DNA from: Bacteroidota bacterium
GTDB lineage: Bacteria; Bacteroidota; Bacteroidia; Flavobacteriales; Weeksellaceae
DNA length: 8,417 nucleotides
NCBI GenBank assembly: GCA_023426625.1
Contig: JAFAAJ010000107.1
Location: 1-8,417 of the forward strand
Direction: 5' to 3'
Positions 1-7,109 of the stretch are shown one piece after another (position 1 is the stretch's first letter; each line of letters opens with the position of its first letter). Under the pieces are notes generated by a model, which saw nothing but the letters and a program-made list of their open reading frames with translations, did no database searches and was not told the DNA's origin. The position numbers were made by a program, and so were the translations under genes.

Positions 1-201
1 ACCATCAATGGGCGGTAATTCTTTTTTAGGTTTATCCGGATCAAGCATTTTCATCAAGCCGGTCAACTGCTTATCATTCAATTTTGAAAAATTCTGCATC
101 AGCTTAGGCAGATCTACTTTTTGAGAAATAGCATTTAACTGGTCAAAATCTATTGAGCGGAATAATTCTATCGCATTTCTGAGTTTTGTAAAGGCAGACA
201 T
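1..201 (-). CDS. N-terminal fragment of an unidentified protein (runs off the left edge)
   Basis: An open frame on the minus strand starts at the ATG at 201-199 and stays open to the window edge, giving 67 residues beginning MSAFTKLRNAIELF and ending KKELPPIDG. The visible part is charged and mostly helical in character, with repeated Leu/Lys-rich segments, and has no signal peptide or membrane segment, so a cytoplasmic protein is likely. The codon use fits the neighbouring genes. I do not recognise the family from this piece. From memory only, a short helical leader ending in a Pro-Pro-Ile-(D/N)-Gly segment can precede acyl-CoA dehydrogenase domains in Bacteroidota, but nothing here proves that. 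It is divergent from the lipoprotein gene at 401, with about 200 bases between them. The start is well placed; the function is open. Confidence 0.7.
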   Translation of the reverse strand, partial: MSAFTKLRNAIELFRSIDFDQLNAISQKVDLPKLMQNFSKLNDKQLTGLMKMLDPDKPKKELPPIDG

Positions 202-400
202 AGTTATGATTTAATTTGTAAAAGACATGCAAAAATCAATCCGAAACCAGGAACATACATCATAACAAACTTTACAAAATACTGATTTTCAAATAATTAC
301 ATCAATCATTATTTTACAAAACTTTTACTTTCAATTTTCAAGCATTACAAAGATTTCACCCTGAACTTTGAGGTAAGCAAAACAATAAAATTCAAACCTC
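202..400. other. Divergent intergenic region
   Basis: This AT-rich region of 199 bases separates two divergent genes, so it should carry promoters for both. On the plus strand, GAACTTTG at 363-370 differs by one base from the Bacteroidota -7 consensus TAnnTTTG and lies about 30 bases before the ATG at 401. No TTG element stands at the expected distance upstream of it. I found no good -7 match facing the minus-strand gene. The 8-mer TTTACAAA or its reverse complement occurs at about 215, 271 and 313, and once just inside the minus-strand gene at 185. In DNA this AT-rich that may be chance. Confidence 0.4.
363..370 (+). promoter_or_regulatory. Weak candidate -7 element for the DUF4349 lipoprotein gene
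   Basis: GAACTTTG matches TAnnTTTG except at the first base. It would place the transcription start near 376 and give a leader of about 25 bases before the ATG at 401. There is no convincing -33 TTG, so this is only a candidate. Confidence 0.25.
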
Positions 401-1309
401 ATGAAAACAACTTACCTCAAATTATCATTAGCATCCTTATTATTTTTAGGGATATTTTCATGTAAAAAAGGAGAAGCCTCTGCATCTGATTATGAAACCA
501 TTTCTGCCTTAGACACCGTATCTGTTACAGACAGCATCTCATCTGTAGCCACCATGAATGTAAAGGACAAACAATTCATTAAAACAGCAGATGTGAACAT
601 GGAAGTGAAGGATGTGTATGAAGCAACGATCTCTATTGAGAAATCTGTTCAGGAGCTTGGCGGATTCGTCACCAACAGCAATCTCCAAAGCAATGTGATT
701 TCCGAAGACACTTACAATACTTCCGACACTGAAGCGATGTTGATCAAAAAGTATCAGACAGAAAACACGATTCAGGTTCGGATTCCTACAGTAAAACTCG
801 GGGAATTCCTTAGTTTCATCAATGATAAAAAACTATTCCTGAATTCAAGACACATCAGTGCGGAAGATATCACTTCCAGTATAAAACACGCTGAGTTGGA
901 AGGCAAGCGAATCAAAAAAACAGGAGAAAATATCTCTCAACTAAAAACCAATAAAGACAAGGTGACCATGAGTGATGAGAATATGTCTGAGGACAACCTT
1001 CAACAATTGGCTAATATGGATGTAACGGACAACTTAAAATACAGTACCGTTGACATTTACATCAAAGAGCCGAAACTCCACATTGCAGAAATAGCGATTA
1101 CAAACACCACCAATATTGATAATAAATATCAGTTCAGTTTTATCTACAGTGTCAAAAATGCTTTTGTGGAAGGATTTTATATGATTCAGAGAATTATTGT
1201 TGTCCTGATTACGATCTGGCCTATACTTTTAATCCTCGGAGCAGTCTGGTATTTTGTAAGAAAAAGAAAATCCAATAAAATCCCAACTCAAAATTTTTAC
1301 GAAGAATAA
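401..1309 (+). CDS. DUF4349 domain-containing lipoprotein with a C-terminal membrane helix
   Basis: This 302-residue envelope protein has a lipoprotein signal peptide: a Lys start, a hydrophobic stretch at about residues 8-20 and a lipobox-like LGIFSC with the acylated Cys at 21. A low-complexity Ser/Thr/Asp-rich linker follows. The core at about 58-225 fits the DUF4349 family: a KTADVNMEV strand, an ELGGFV turn at 85-90, an IQVRIPTVKLGEFL segment at about 124-137, then a long charged helical stretch (about 145-205) probably forming a hairpin coiled coil, and the closing strand YSTVDIYIKEP. A transmembrane helix at about 264-286 is followed by a positively charged RKRKSNK tail, placing the C terminus in the cytoplasm. 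The molecular function of the family is not established. The gene stands alone, bounded by a divergent gene and a terminator, so it is probably monocistronic. The family call is from recognised sequence pattern only. Confidence 0.85.
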   Translation: MKTTYLKLSLASLLFLGIFSCKKGEASASDYETISALDTVSVTDSISSVATMNVKDKQFIKTADVNMEVKDVYEATISIEKSVQELGGFVTNSNLQSNVISEDTYNTSDTEAMLIKKYQTENTIQVRIPTVKLGEFLSFINDKKLFLNSRHISAEDITSSIKHAELEGKRIKKTGENISQLKTNKDKVTMSDENMSEDNLQQLANMDVTDNLKYSTVDIYIKEPKLHIAEIAITNTTNIDNKYQFSFIYSVKNAFVEGFYMIQRIIVVLITIWPILLILGAVWYFVRKRKSNKIPTQNFYEE

Positions 1310-1353
1310 TGCTATCCTAACCTCCCGGTTATCATTATAATTTTAGATTTTAC

Positions 1354-1379
1354 AAACCTCCGAGTTTTTTCGGAGGTTT
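1354..1379 (+). terminator. Rho-independent terminator after the DUF4349 gene
   Basis: A perfect 10-bp stem pairs 1354-1363 (AAACCTCCGA) with 1370-1379 (TCGGAGGTTT) around a six-base loop. A T-rich tract follows (1377-1393). It lies 44 bases after the lipoprotein stop codon and ahead of the pgi promoter region, so it separates the two transcription units. Confidence 0.8.
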
Positions 1380-1445
1380 CTTTCATATTTTCGGGGTTTT
1401 AAATTTCTTATCATTTTCAGACATTCACCCCATTCATTTTTTCCG

Positions 1446-1453
1446 TAAATTTG
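1446..1453 (+). promoter_or_regulatory. Candidate Bacteroidota -7 element for pgi
   Basis: TAAATTTG is an exact match to the TAnnTTTG consensus recognised by the Bacteroidota housekeeping sigma factor. It lies 60 bases before the pgi ATG, just past the preceding terminator. The predicted start near 1460 gives a leader of about 54 bases. No clear TTG is visible 17-23 bases upstream, so the -33 element is weak or absent. Confidence 0.45.
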
Positions 1454-1475
1454 CAAATTGAAATATTAAAAACCA

Positions 1476-1493
1476 GGATTTAGATCTAAATCC
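1476..1493. repeat. Perfect 18-bp palindrome in the pgi leader
   Basis: GGATTTAGATCTAAATCC reads identically on both strands. It lies between the candidate pgi promoter and the pgi start codon, ending 20 bases before the ATG. It has no spacer, so it looks more like a binding site for a dimeric regulator than a loop-forming RNA hairpin. No other copy was noticed in the window. Confidence 0.6.
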
Positions 1494-1513
1494 AATAATT
1501 AGGCTCTAGAATT

Positions 1514-3154
1514 ATGCTATCGAAGATAAATCCAATACAAACCAACAGCTGGAAGGCGCTTGATGAACATTTTGCAGGCAACGATTTTGATTTAAGAAGC
1601 CTTTTTCAATACAATCCAAATCGTTTTGAAGAATTTTCTGTAAAAAGAGAGAATTTTCTTTTCGATTATTCTAAGAACTTAATCGATTCCCGTACAAAAG
1701 ATCTTTTGCTGAATCTTGCTGAAGAATGTCAACTGAAAGACGCCATTTCTAAAATGTTTTCAGGCGACAAAATCAACGAAACGGAAGGAAGAGCCGTGCT
1801 TCATACAGCTTTGAGGGATTTTTCCGATAAGGAAATTATAGTTGACGGTGAAAACATCAAACCTCAGATCAAAAGAGTTCTTGATCACATGAAATCTTTT
1901 TCCGAAAGCATTATTTCAGGAGAACACAAAGGTTTCAGCGGAAAAGAGATCACCGATGTAGTGAATATCGGAATCGGAGGTTCAGATTTAGGACCGGTAA
2001 TGGTTGTTTCCGCTTTAAAGCATTTTAAAACAAGATTAAACGTTCACTTCGTATCAAACGTAGACGGAAATCATATTGCAGAAGTAGTGAAAAACCTGAA
2101 TCCGGAAACCACTTTATTCATCATCGCTTCCAAAACGTTTACCACACAGGAAACCATGACGAATGCCAATTCCGCAAAAGATTGGTTCCTGAAAGCAGGA
2201 AAGCAGGAGGATGTAGCCAAACACTTTGTTGCTTTATCCACTAATATTGAAGAAGTTAAGAAATTCGGAATTGCAGAAGAAAACATATTCGAATTCTGGG
2301 ATTGGGTTGGTGGAAGATATTCTCTCTGGAGTGCTATCGGATTAAGCATTGTTCTTGCCGTAGGATATGAAAACTTCGAACAGCTTTTAAAAGGAGCTTT
2401 TGATACTGATCAGCATTTCCAAACCGCAGATTTTTCTGAAAACATTCCTGTTTTAATGGGACTTTTAGGAATCTGGTACCGTAATTTTTATGCAGCAACA
2501 AGCTACGCCATACTTCCTTATTCTCAATATTTAGACAGATTTGCAGCTTATCTTCAGCAGGGAGATATGGAAAGCAATGGTAAATGTGTTGACAGAAATG
2601 GAGAATTTGTGGAATATGAAACAGGACCTATCATTTGGGGAGAGCCCGGAACAAACGGACAACACGCTTTTTATCAGTTGATCCATCAGGGAACAGAACT
2701 GATCCCGGCAGATTTTATTGCTTATGTGAAAAGCTGTAACGAAGTTTCCGACCATCAGGAAAAATTATTAGCGAACTTTTTTGCTCAAACTGAAGCATTG
2801 GCTTTCGGAAAAACAGAAGAGGAAGTTGAAGAGGAATTAAGAAACGCTGGAAAGTCTGATGAGGAAATCGACAGATTGTTAAACTTCAAGGTCTTTCACG
2901 GAAATACTCCAACCAACTCATTCATGTTCAAAGAATTAACTCCTTTTACATTAGGACAATTAATTGCTTTATATGAACATAAGATCTTTGTTCAGGGAGT
3001 GATCTGGAATATCTTCAGTTTCGATCAGTTTGGAGTAGAGTTAGGAAAAGTTTTAGCGAATAAGATCTTACCCGAACTTGAAAACAGTGAGAAAATAAGT
3101 TCTCATGACAGTTCTACCAACGGACTGATTAATTATTATAAAGGAAATAAGTAA
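1514..3154 (+). CDS. pgi: Glucose-6-phosphate isomerase
   Basis: This cytoplasmic enzyme interconverts glucose 6-phosphate and fructose 6-phosphate in glycolysis and gluconeogenesis. At 546 residues it has the length of the long bacterial/eukaryotic Pgi type. Visible landmarks are GRAVLHTALR at 92-101, the first SIS-domain phosphate site NIGIGGSDLG at 151-160, SKTFTTQET at 206-214, the signature DWVGGRYSLW at 263-272, and the second signature GEPGTNGQHAFYQLIHQGTE at 376-395. The expected catalytic residues are present: Glu353 in DMESNGK, His384 in NGQHAF and Lys512 in FGVELGK. The start MLSKINPIQT followed by a Trp-Lys-x-Leu segment is the usual N terminus of the family. It begins after its own candidate promoter and a leader palindrome, and leads a run of closely spaced plus-strand genes. 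No damage was seen. Confidence 0.97.
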   Translation: MLSKINPIQTNSWKALDEHFAGNDFDLRSLFQYNPNRFEEFSVKRENFLFDYSKNLIDSRTKDLLLNLAEECQLKDAISKMFSGDKINETEGRAVLHTALRDFSDKEIIVDGENIKPQIKRVLDHMKSFSESIISGEHKGFSGKEITDVVNIGIGGSDLGPVMVVSALKHFKTRLNVHFVSNVDGNHIAEVVKNLNPETTLFIIASKTFTTQETMTNANSAKDWFLKAGKQEDVAKHFVALSTNIEEVKKFGIAEENIFEFWDWVGGRYSLWSAIGLSIVLAVGYENFEQLLKGAFDTDQHFQTADFSENIPVLMGLLGIWYRNFYAATSYAILPYSQYLDRFAAYLQQGDMESNGKCVDRNGEFVEYETGPIIWGEPGTNGQHAFYQLIHQGTELIPADFIAYVKSCNEVSDHQEKLLANFFAQTEALAFGKTEEEVEEELRNAGKSDEEIDRLLNFKVFHGNTPTNSFMFKELTPFTLGQLIALYEHKIFVQGVIWNIFSFDQFGVELGKVLANKILPELENSEKISSHDSSTNGLINYYKGNK

Positions 3155-3159
3155 ATTTG
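3152..3159 (+). promoter_or_regulatory. Candidate internal -7 element before folD
   Basis: TAAATTTG, an exact TAnnTTTG match, begins on the pgi stop codon and lies 22 bases before the folD ATG. It could start a transcript with a leader of about 16 bases, letting folD and later genes be expressed apart from pgi. No matching TTG is seen upstream, and the motif could be chance in AT-rich DNA. Confidence 0.25.
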
Positions 3160-3181
3160 AAATAATCTAATAAAAGTTAAA

Positions 3182-4066
3182 ATGGCAGAAATTCTTGACG
3201 GACTTAAAGTATCCAAAGAAATCAAAGCAGAAATCAAGGCTGAAGTTGAAAAAATCCTTGAAAGCAAGAGAAGAGCACCGCATCTGGTTGCCATTCTTGT
3301 AGGGAACAACGGAGCCAGCAAAGCTTATGTAAACAGCAAAGTGAAAGATTGTGAAGAAGTTGGATTTCAATCCAGCTTGATCAAATTTCCAAGCACGGTT
3401 TCAGAATCTGAGTTATTGGAAAAAATTGATGAGCTGAACAAGTCTAAAGCAGTTGACGGATTCATCGTACAGTTGCCTTTACCGGACCAGATCGATCAGG
3501 AAAAAATCATCAATGCAATTGATCCAAGAAAAGACGTAGATGGTTTCCACCCTGAGAATTTTGGAAAAATGGCTTTGGAAATGGATACATTTTTACCGGC
3601 AACCCCTTTTGGTATTTTAACATTATTAGAAAGATATAATATTGAAACCAAAGGAAAAGACTGTGTCATCATCGGAAGAAGTAAAATTGTAGGAAGGCCT
3701 ATGAGTATCCTGATGGGAAGAAAAGATTTCCCTGGAAATTCAACCGTTACTCTTACGCACTCTTATACGAAAGACATCGAAGAATATACTAAAAAAGCAG
3801 ACATCGTTATCACAGCCTTAGGAGATCCGCATTTCTTAAAAGGAGATATGATCAAAGAAGGAGCTGTAGTGATTGACGTGGGTATCACAAGAGTAGATAA
3901 CGATTCTCCAAAAGGTTATTATCTTGCCGGTGATGTGGATTTTGAAAGCTGTGCAGCCAAAGCAAGCTGGATCACACCTGTACCGGGAGGTGTAGGACCT
4001 ATGACAAGAGCGATGTTGATGAAAAACACCATCATTGCTTACAAAACTTCGGTCTATAACGACTAA
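3182..4066 (+). CDS. folD: Bifunctional methylenetetrahydrofolate dehydrogenase/methenyltetrahydrofolate cyclohydrolase
   Basis: FolD oxidises 5,10-methylene-THF to 5,10-methenyl-THF with NAD(P)+ and hydrolyses the product to 10-formyl-THF, which supplies one-carbon units for purines and initiator tRNA formylation. The 294-residue protein has the normal family length. The N-terminal catalytic domain carries the Tyr-x3-Lys pair (Tyr49 and Lys53 in AYVNSKVKDC), the VDGFIVQLPLP segment at 91-101 and KDVDGFHPEN at 117-126 with the conserved Asp120. The nucleotide-binding domain has GRSKIVGRPM at 165-174, and the C-terminal signature PVPGGVGPMT is at 266-275. All residues expected for both activities are present. 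It starts 27 bases after pgi and ends 7 bases before queE, so co-transcription is likely. Confidence 0.97.
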   Translation: MAEILDGLKVSKEIKAEIKAEVEKILESKRRAPHLVAILVGNNGASKAYVNSKVKDCEEVGFQSSLIKFPSTVSESELLEKIDELNKSKAVDGFIVQLPLPDQIDQEKIINAIDPRKDVDGFHPENFGKMALEMDTFLPATPFGILTLLERYNIETKGKDCVIIGRSKIVGRPMSILMGRKDFPGNSTVTLTHSYTKDIEEYTKKADIVITALGDPHFLKGDMIKEGAVVIDVGITRVDNDSPKGYYLAGDVDFESCAAKASWITPVPGGVGPMTRAMLMKNTIIAYKTSVYND

Positions 4067-4073
4067 TTTTAAA

Positions 4074-4703
4074 ATGAAAATAGAAGAAGATATTTTATTA
4101 AAAGAAGGTAAAATGCTCCCTGTGATGGAGCATTTTTACACTTTACAGGGAGAAGGAGCACACACCGGCAAAGCATCTTATTTCATCAGATTAGGAGGCT
4201 GCGATGTTGGTTGTCACTGGTGTGATGTAAAGGAAAGCTGGAATCCGGATCTTCACCCGCTTATGAATGCTGAAGAGATTGCAGAAATAGCTACAAAACA
4301 CTGCAAGACAATTGTATTGACAGGTGGAGAACCTTTAATGTGGAATTTAGAAGTTTTAACATCCAGGTTGAAAGAATTGGGATGTACCATTCATATTGAG
4401 ACTTCCGGAGCCTATCCGATGAGCGGACATCTGGACTGGATCACCCTTTCTCCTAAAAAGACAGGCCTTCCTAAAGAAGAAATTTATCAGAAAGCTAACG
4501 AACTTAAAGTCATCATCTTTAATAATCACGACTTCACATTTGCGGAAGAGCAGGCTGCAAAAGTTTCTGATCATTGTAAACTTTATCTTCAAAGCGAATG
4601 GAGCAAGCGTGACGAGATGTATCCTAAGATCACAGACTTTATTTTAGCACATCCTCAATGGCAGGCTTCAGTTCAGACCCATAAATATCTGAATATCCCA
4701 TAA
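4074..4703 (+). CDS. queE: 7-carboxy-7-deazaguanine synthase (radical SAM)
   Basis: QueE converts 6-carboxy-5,6,7,8-tetrahydropterin to 7-carboxy-7-deazaguanine, the third step from GTP towards preQ0 and queuosine. The 209-residue protein opens with the family motif FYTLQGEG (21-28), which leads into the radical SAM cysteines Cys43, Cys47 and Cys50 in the CxxxCxxC pattern that binds a 4Fe-4S cluster. The SAM-contacting TGGEP is at 83-87, followed by ETSGA at 109-113, LSPK at 125-128 and the usual C-terminal QTHKYLNIP. I chose the ATG at 4074. A longer reading from 4035 would overlap the conserved end of folD and add 13 unconserved residues. The ATG at 4113 is a weaker alternative. Other queuosine-pathway genes are not in the window. 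The spacing of 7 bases after folD suggests coupled translation. Confidence 0.95.
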   Translation: MKIEEDILLKEGKMLPVMEHFYTLQGEGAHTGKASYFIRLGGCDVGCHWCDVKESWNPDLHPLMNAEEIAEIATKHCKTIVLTGGEPLMWNLEVLTSRLKELGCTIHIETSGAYPMSGHLDWITLSPKKTGLPKEEIYQKANELKVIIFNNHDFTFAEEQAAKVSDHCKLYLQSEWSKRDEMYPKITDFILAHPQWQASVQTHKYLNIP

Positions 4704-4745
4704 TTTTTATGTATTTTAGCTTTCCGTATTGTTTAAAAGGATTAG

Positions 4746-5507
4746 ATGCAAAGAATTCGATATTCTAGATATTTAAAGTCGATTATCATATTGCTTGACC
4801 TGTTGGTTATTGCATCCACTTTTATATTTTTCTTTGTTACCCGAAACGAGGATCTGATGTACAATCAGGAAACCTGGTATCAAAACATATTTTCTCTGGC
4901 ATTATTGTTTTTATTCTGGATGCTTTTGAGCGGCAGGACAAAAATTTATAATATCCAGAGAAACTTAACGTATACCCTCTTTCTTGAAAGGTTATTGCTT
5001 CATTTTATATTATTCACCATTGGCGTTTTGCTTATCAGGAAGGTAAGCTATAATGTCTTTTTCAATACGGATATTTACTGGCTTTCCTTTTATTTGTTTT
5101 TCTTTATTTTTCTCACAAAATCACTTATCTATTTTGGAATCAAATACTTCCGAAGTCTCGGGATCAATTACAGGAACGTCATGTTTCTGAGGGAAAACAG
5201 TTCAACGGAGATATTAAAAAATATTTTTAACGAAAGAAAAGATTACGGTCCTCATATGCTTGCTGTAGATAATTATTACAAACCTAAGATCGGGAGATAC
5301 AGCTTAAGAAGCATGGTAAGTCCGGGAATTACAGGACTTGCGCAGGTGAGCGGTCTAAGAGGAGATTCCGGCAATGTGGAAGTGGAAATGAATAAGCGTG
5401 TTCTTGCGGATGCATTCTATGTAAGGAACTGGAGTTTTGCCTTAGATCTTGTTATTATTCTGAAAACCATTTTATTGGTTCTGGGCGGAGATAAAAACGC
5501 AAAATAA
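4746..5507 (+). CDS. Internally deleted polyprenyl glycosylphosphotransferase (catalytic core missing)
   Basis: The intact family (WcaJ/WbaP type, undecaprenyl-phosphate glucose or galactose phosphotransferase) starts surface-polysaccharide synthesis by moving a sugar phosphate onto undecaprenyl phosphate, and is about 450-480 residues long. Here only 253 residues remain in one open frame. The N terminus has the expected four membrane helices (about 10-32, 46-63, 80-98 and 108-130), followed by the start of the CoA-binding-like domain (RNVMFLREN, 143-150). At G168/P169 (codons at 5247-5252) the sequence jumps to the end of the catalytic domain: PHMLAVDNYY, then the conserved PGITGLAQVSGLRG (193-206) and the final helix. 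The reentrant membrane helix, the KFRSM segment, the Asp-Glu catalytic pair and the GPR of GPRP are absent, so transferase activity is unlikely. The frame is intact and base use matches the neighbours, which suggests a recent in-frame deletion or a retained membrane protein of another role. It starts 42 bases after queE. Confidence 0.85.
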   Translation: MQRIRYSRYLKSIIILLDLLVIASTFIFFFVTRNEDLMYNQETWYQNIFSLALLFLFWMLLSGRTKIYNIQRNLTYTLFLERLLLHFILFTIGVLLIRKVSYNVFFNTDIYWLSFYLFFFIFLTKSLIYFGIKYFRSLGINYRNVMFLRENSSTEILKNIFNERKDYGPHMLAVDNYYKPKIGRYSLRSMVSPGITGLAQVSGLRGDSGNVEVEMNKRVLADAFYVRNWSFALDLVIILKTILLVLGGDKNAK

Positions 5508-5541
5508 AGATGCTTTAATAAAAAAAGGTTAATTTAGCGGT

Positions 5542-6294
5542 ATGTTAAAAAAGTTTTTCACGGCTGTAGGAGAATACATGATTCTTTTGGGAAAATCCCT
5601 TCAGAAACCTCAGAAAATGAGAGTGTTCTGGAAGCTGTTCATGAGAGAGATCAACGACTTGGGCGTCAATTCATTCGGGTTAGTGGTTTTTACTTCCATA
5701 TTCGTAGGTGCGGTAGTTGCTATTCAGATGTATAATAATTTTGATGCATCTTCTTTTCCTATCCCGACAACATTTGTAGGATACGCTACTAAAGCAGTTC
5801 TTGTACTGGAATTCTCTCCTACCATCATCAGTTTGATTTTAGCCGGAAAAGTTGGCTCATATATTGCTTCAAGTATTGGTACAATGAGAGTTTCGGAACA
5901 AATCGATGCACTGGATATCATGGGTGTAAATTCCCCGAATTTTCTGATATTTCCAAAAATTATTGCATGTGTTTTGTTCAATCCGTTATTGATTGCGATT
6001 AGTATTGTATTTGGTATAGCAGGAGGATATATGGCAGGGATTCTTACAGGAAACTGGACGGAAAATGACTATATAACAGGGATCCAGATGTATATGCCGA
6101 ATCTGTTCATTTACTATGCTTTTGTAAAAACAATAGTATTTGCGTTCATTATTGCCACTGTTCCTTCCTATTTTGGATATACCGTAAAAGGAGGTTCACT
6201 GGAAGTAGGTAGAGCAAGTACACAGGCCGTGGTTTGGACGATGGTATTCATTATCATTTCTGAATTAATTTTAACCCAATTAATATTAAGCTAA
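5542..6294 (+). CDS. mlaE: MlaE-type ABC transporter permease
   Basis: This is the inner-membrane permease of an MCE/Mla-type lipid transporter, whose family moves phospholipids between the inner membrane and the periplasm to keep the outer membrane asymmetric. The 250-residue length is normal. Hydrophobic segments lie at about 43-62, 84-101, 136-164, 186-208 and 226-248. The family's conserved coupling segment is clear: LAGKVGSYIASSIGTMRV at 100-117, followed by SEQIDALDIMGV. The conserved YFGYTVKGGSLEVGRAST stretch is at 210-227. Its stop codon overlaps the start of the ATPase gene by one base (TAATG), so the two are translationally coupled and should form one complex. No MlaD (MCE-domain) gene follows, and the substrate and direction of transport cannot be read from the sequence. 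Confidence 0.93.
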   Translation: MLKKFFTAVGEYMILLGKSLQKPQKMRVFWKLFMREINDLGVNSFGLVVFTSIFVGAVVAIQMYNNFDASSFPIPTTFVGYATKAVLVLEFSPTIISLILAGKVGSYIASSIGTMRVSEQIDALDIMGVNSPNFLIFPKIIACVLFNPLLIAISIVFGIAGGYMAGILTGNWTENDYITGIQMYMPNLFIYYAFVKTIVFAFIIATVPSYFGYTVKGGSLEVGRASTQAVVWTMVFIIISELILTQLILS

Positions 6295-7109
6295 TGATTG
6301 AGGTAAAAAATCTTAAAAAGAGTTTTGATGAAGTTGAAGTACTTAAAGGGATTTCAACCACTTTTGAGAAAGGGAAAGTAAACTTAATCATTGGGCAGAG
6401 TGGTTCGGGAAAAACCGTTTTTCTTAAAAGCTTACTGAATGTTTATCAGCCGTCTTCCGGGGAAATACTTTTTGATGGAAGAGATATCAATACCATGACG
6501 AGGGAAGAAAAGCAACACCTGCGTTCAGAGATCGGTACGGTATTTCAGGGGAGCGCCTTATTTGATTCATTAACGGTGGAAGAAAACATCATGTTCCCAT
6601 TGGATATGTTCACGAACCTTACATACAGAGAAAAGAAACGAAGAGTTTTTGAAGTGATCGGAAGAGTACATCTTGATAAAGCCAATAAGAAGTTTCCGTC
6701 TGAAATATCAGGAGGTATGCAAAAGCGTGTGGCCATTGCAAGAGCTATTGTAAACAATCCTAAATATCTCTTCTGTGATGAACCGAATTCCGGACTAGAT
6801 CCTTATACTTCGAATGTTATTGATGATCTTTTACTTGAGATCACGAAAGAATATAATACGACAACCATCATCAACACACATGATATGAACTCTGTGATGA
6901 CGATAGGTGAGAAGATCGTTTACCTGAGATTGGGAATTAAAGAATGGGAAGGCAACAAAGACATCTTGATCACAGCAGGCAATAAAAATCTGATCGACTT
7001 CGTTTATTCATCAGAATTGTTCAAAGAACTGAGAGAATATTTACTTGAAAATAATAAAACTATTGATAATACAATCACAAAACTAGAAGACAATGAAAAA
7101 GGTACTTAG
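6294..7109 (+). CDS. mlaF: MlaF-type ABC transporter ATP-binding protein
   Basis: This cytoplasmic ATPase would drive the MlaE permease encoded just upstream. The 271-residue protein has a complete nucleotide-binding domain: Walker A GQSGSGKT at 34-41, Q-loop Gln85 in TVFQGSALFD (the QGSALFDS stretch is typical of the Mla/MCE subfamily), ABC signature SEISGGMQKR at 136-145, Walker B YLFCDEP at 158-164 with Asp162 and Glu163, D-loop SGLDP and H-loop His196. In DEPNSGLDP an Asn-Ser replaces the more usual Thr-Thr or Thr-Ser. About 30 C-terminal residues beyond the core are charged and may be specific to this lineage. The ATG at 6294 overlaps the mlaE stop, and its own end overlaps the next gene by 17 bases. 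Confidence 0.94.
   Translation: MIEVKNLKKSFDEVEVLKGISTTFEKGKVNLIIGQSGSGKTVFLKSLLNVYQPSSGEILFDGRDINTMTREEKQHLRSEIGTVFQGSALFDSLTVEENIMFPLDMFTNLTYREKKRRVFEVIGRVHLDKANKKFPSEISGGMQKRVAIARAIVNNPKYLFCDEPNSGLDPYTSNVIDDLLLEITKEYNTTTIINTHDMNSVMTIGEKIVYLRLGIKEWEGNKDILITAGNKNLIDFVYSSELFKELREYLLENNKTIDNTITKLEDNEKGT

Noticed and set aside
185..320. Four copies of TTTACAAA or its reverse complement near the divergent promoter region
   Set aside because: Spacing and orientation are irregular and the motif also occurs at 1349. In DNA this AT-rich, chance is the simplest explanation.
2071..2755. Minus-strand open frames inside pgi (2071-2349 and 2531-2755)
   Set aside because: They lie antisense to strongly conserved Pgi motifs and have no protein-like features of their own.
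3136..3370. Two minus-strand open frames over the start of folD
   Set aside because: They overlap each other and conserved FolD coding sequence, and no family or start signal is recognised.
4035..4073. Upstream in-frame ATG extending QueE by 13 residues
   Set aside because: It lies within the conserved end of folD, the added residues are not QueE-like, and the ATG at 4074 is 7 bases after the folD stop, which fits normal operon spacing.
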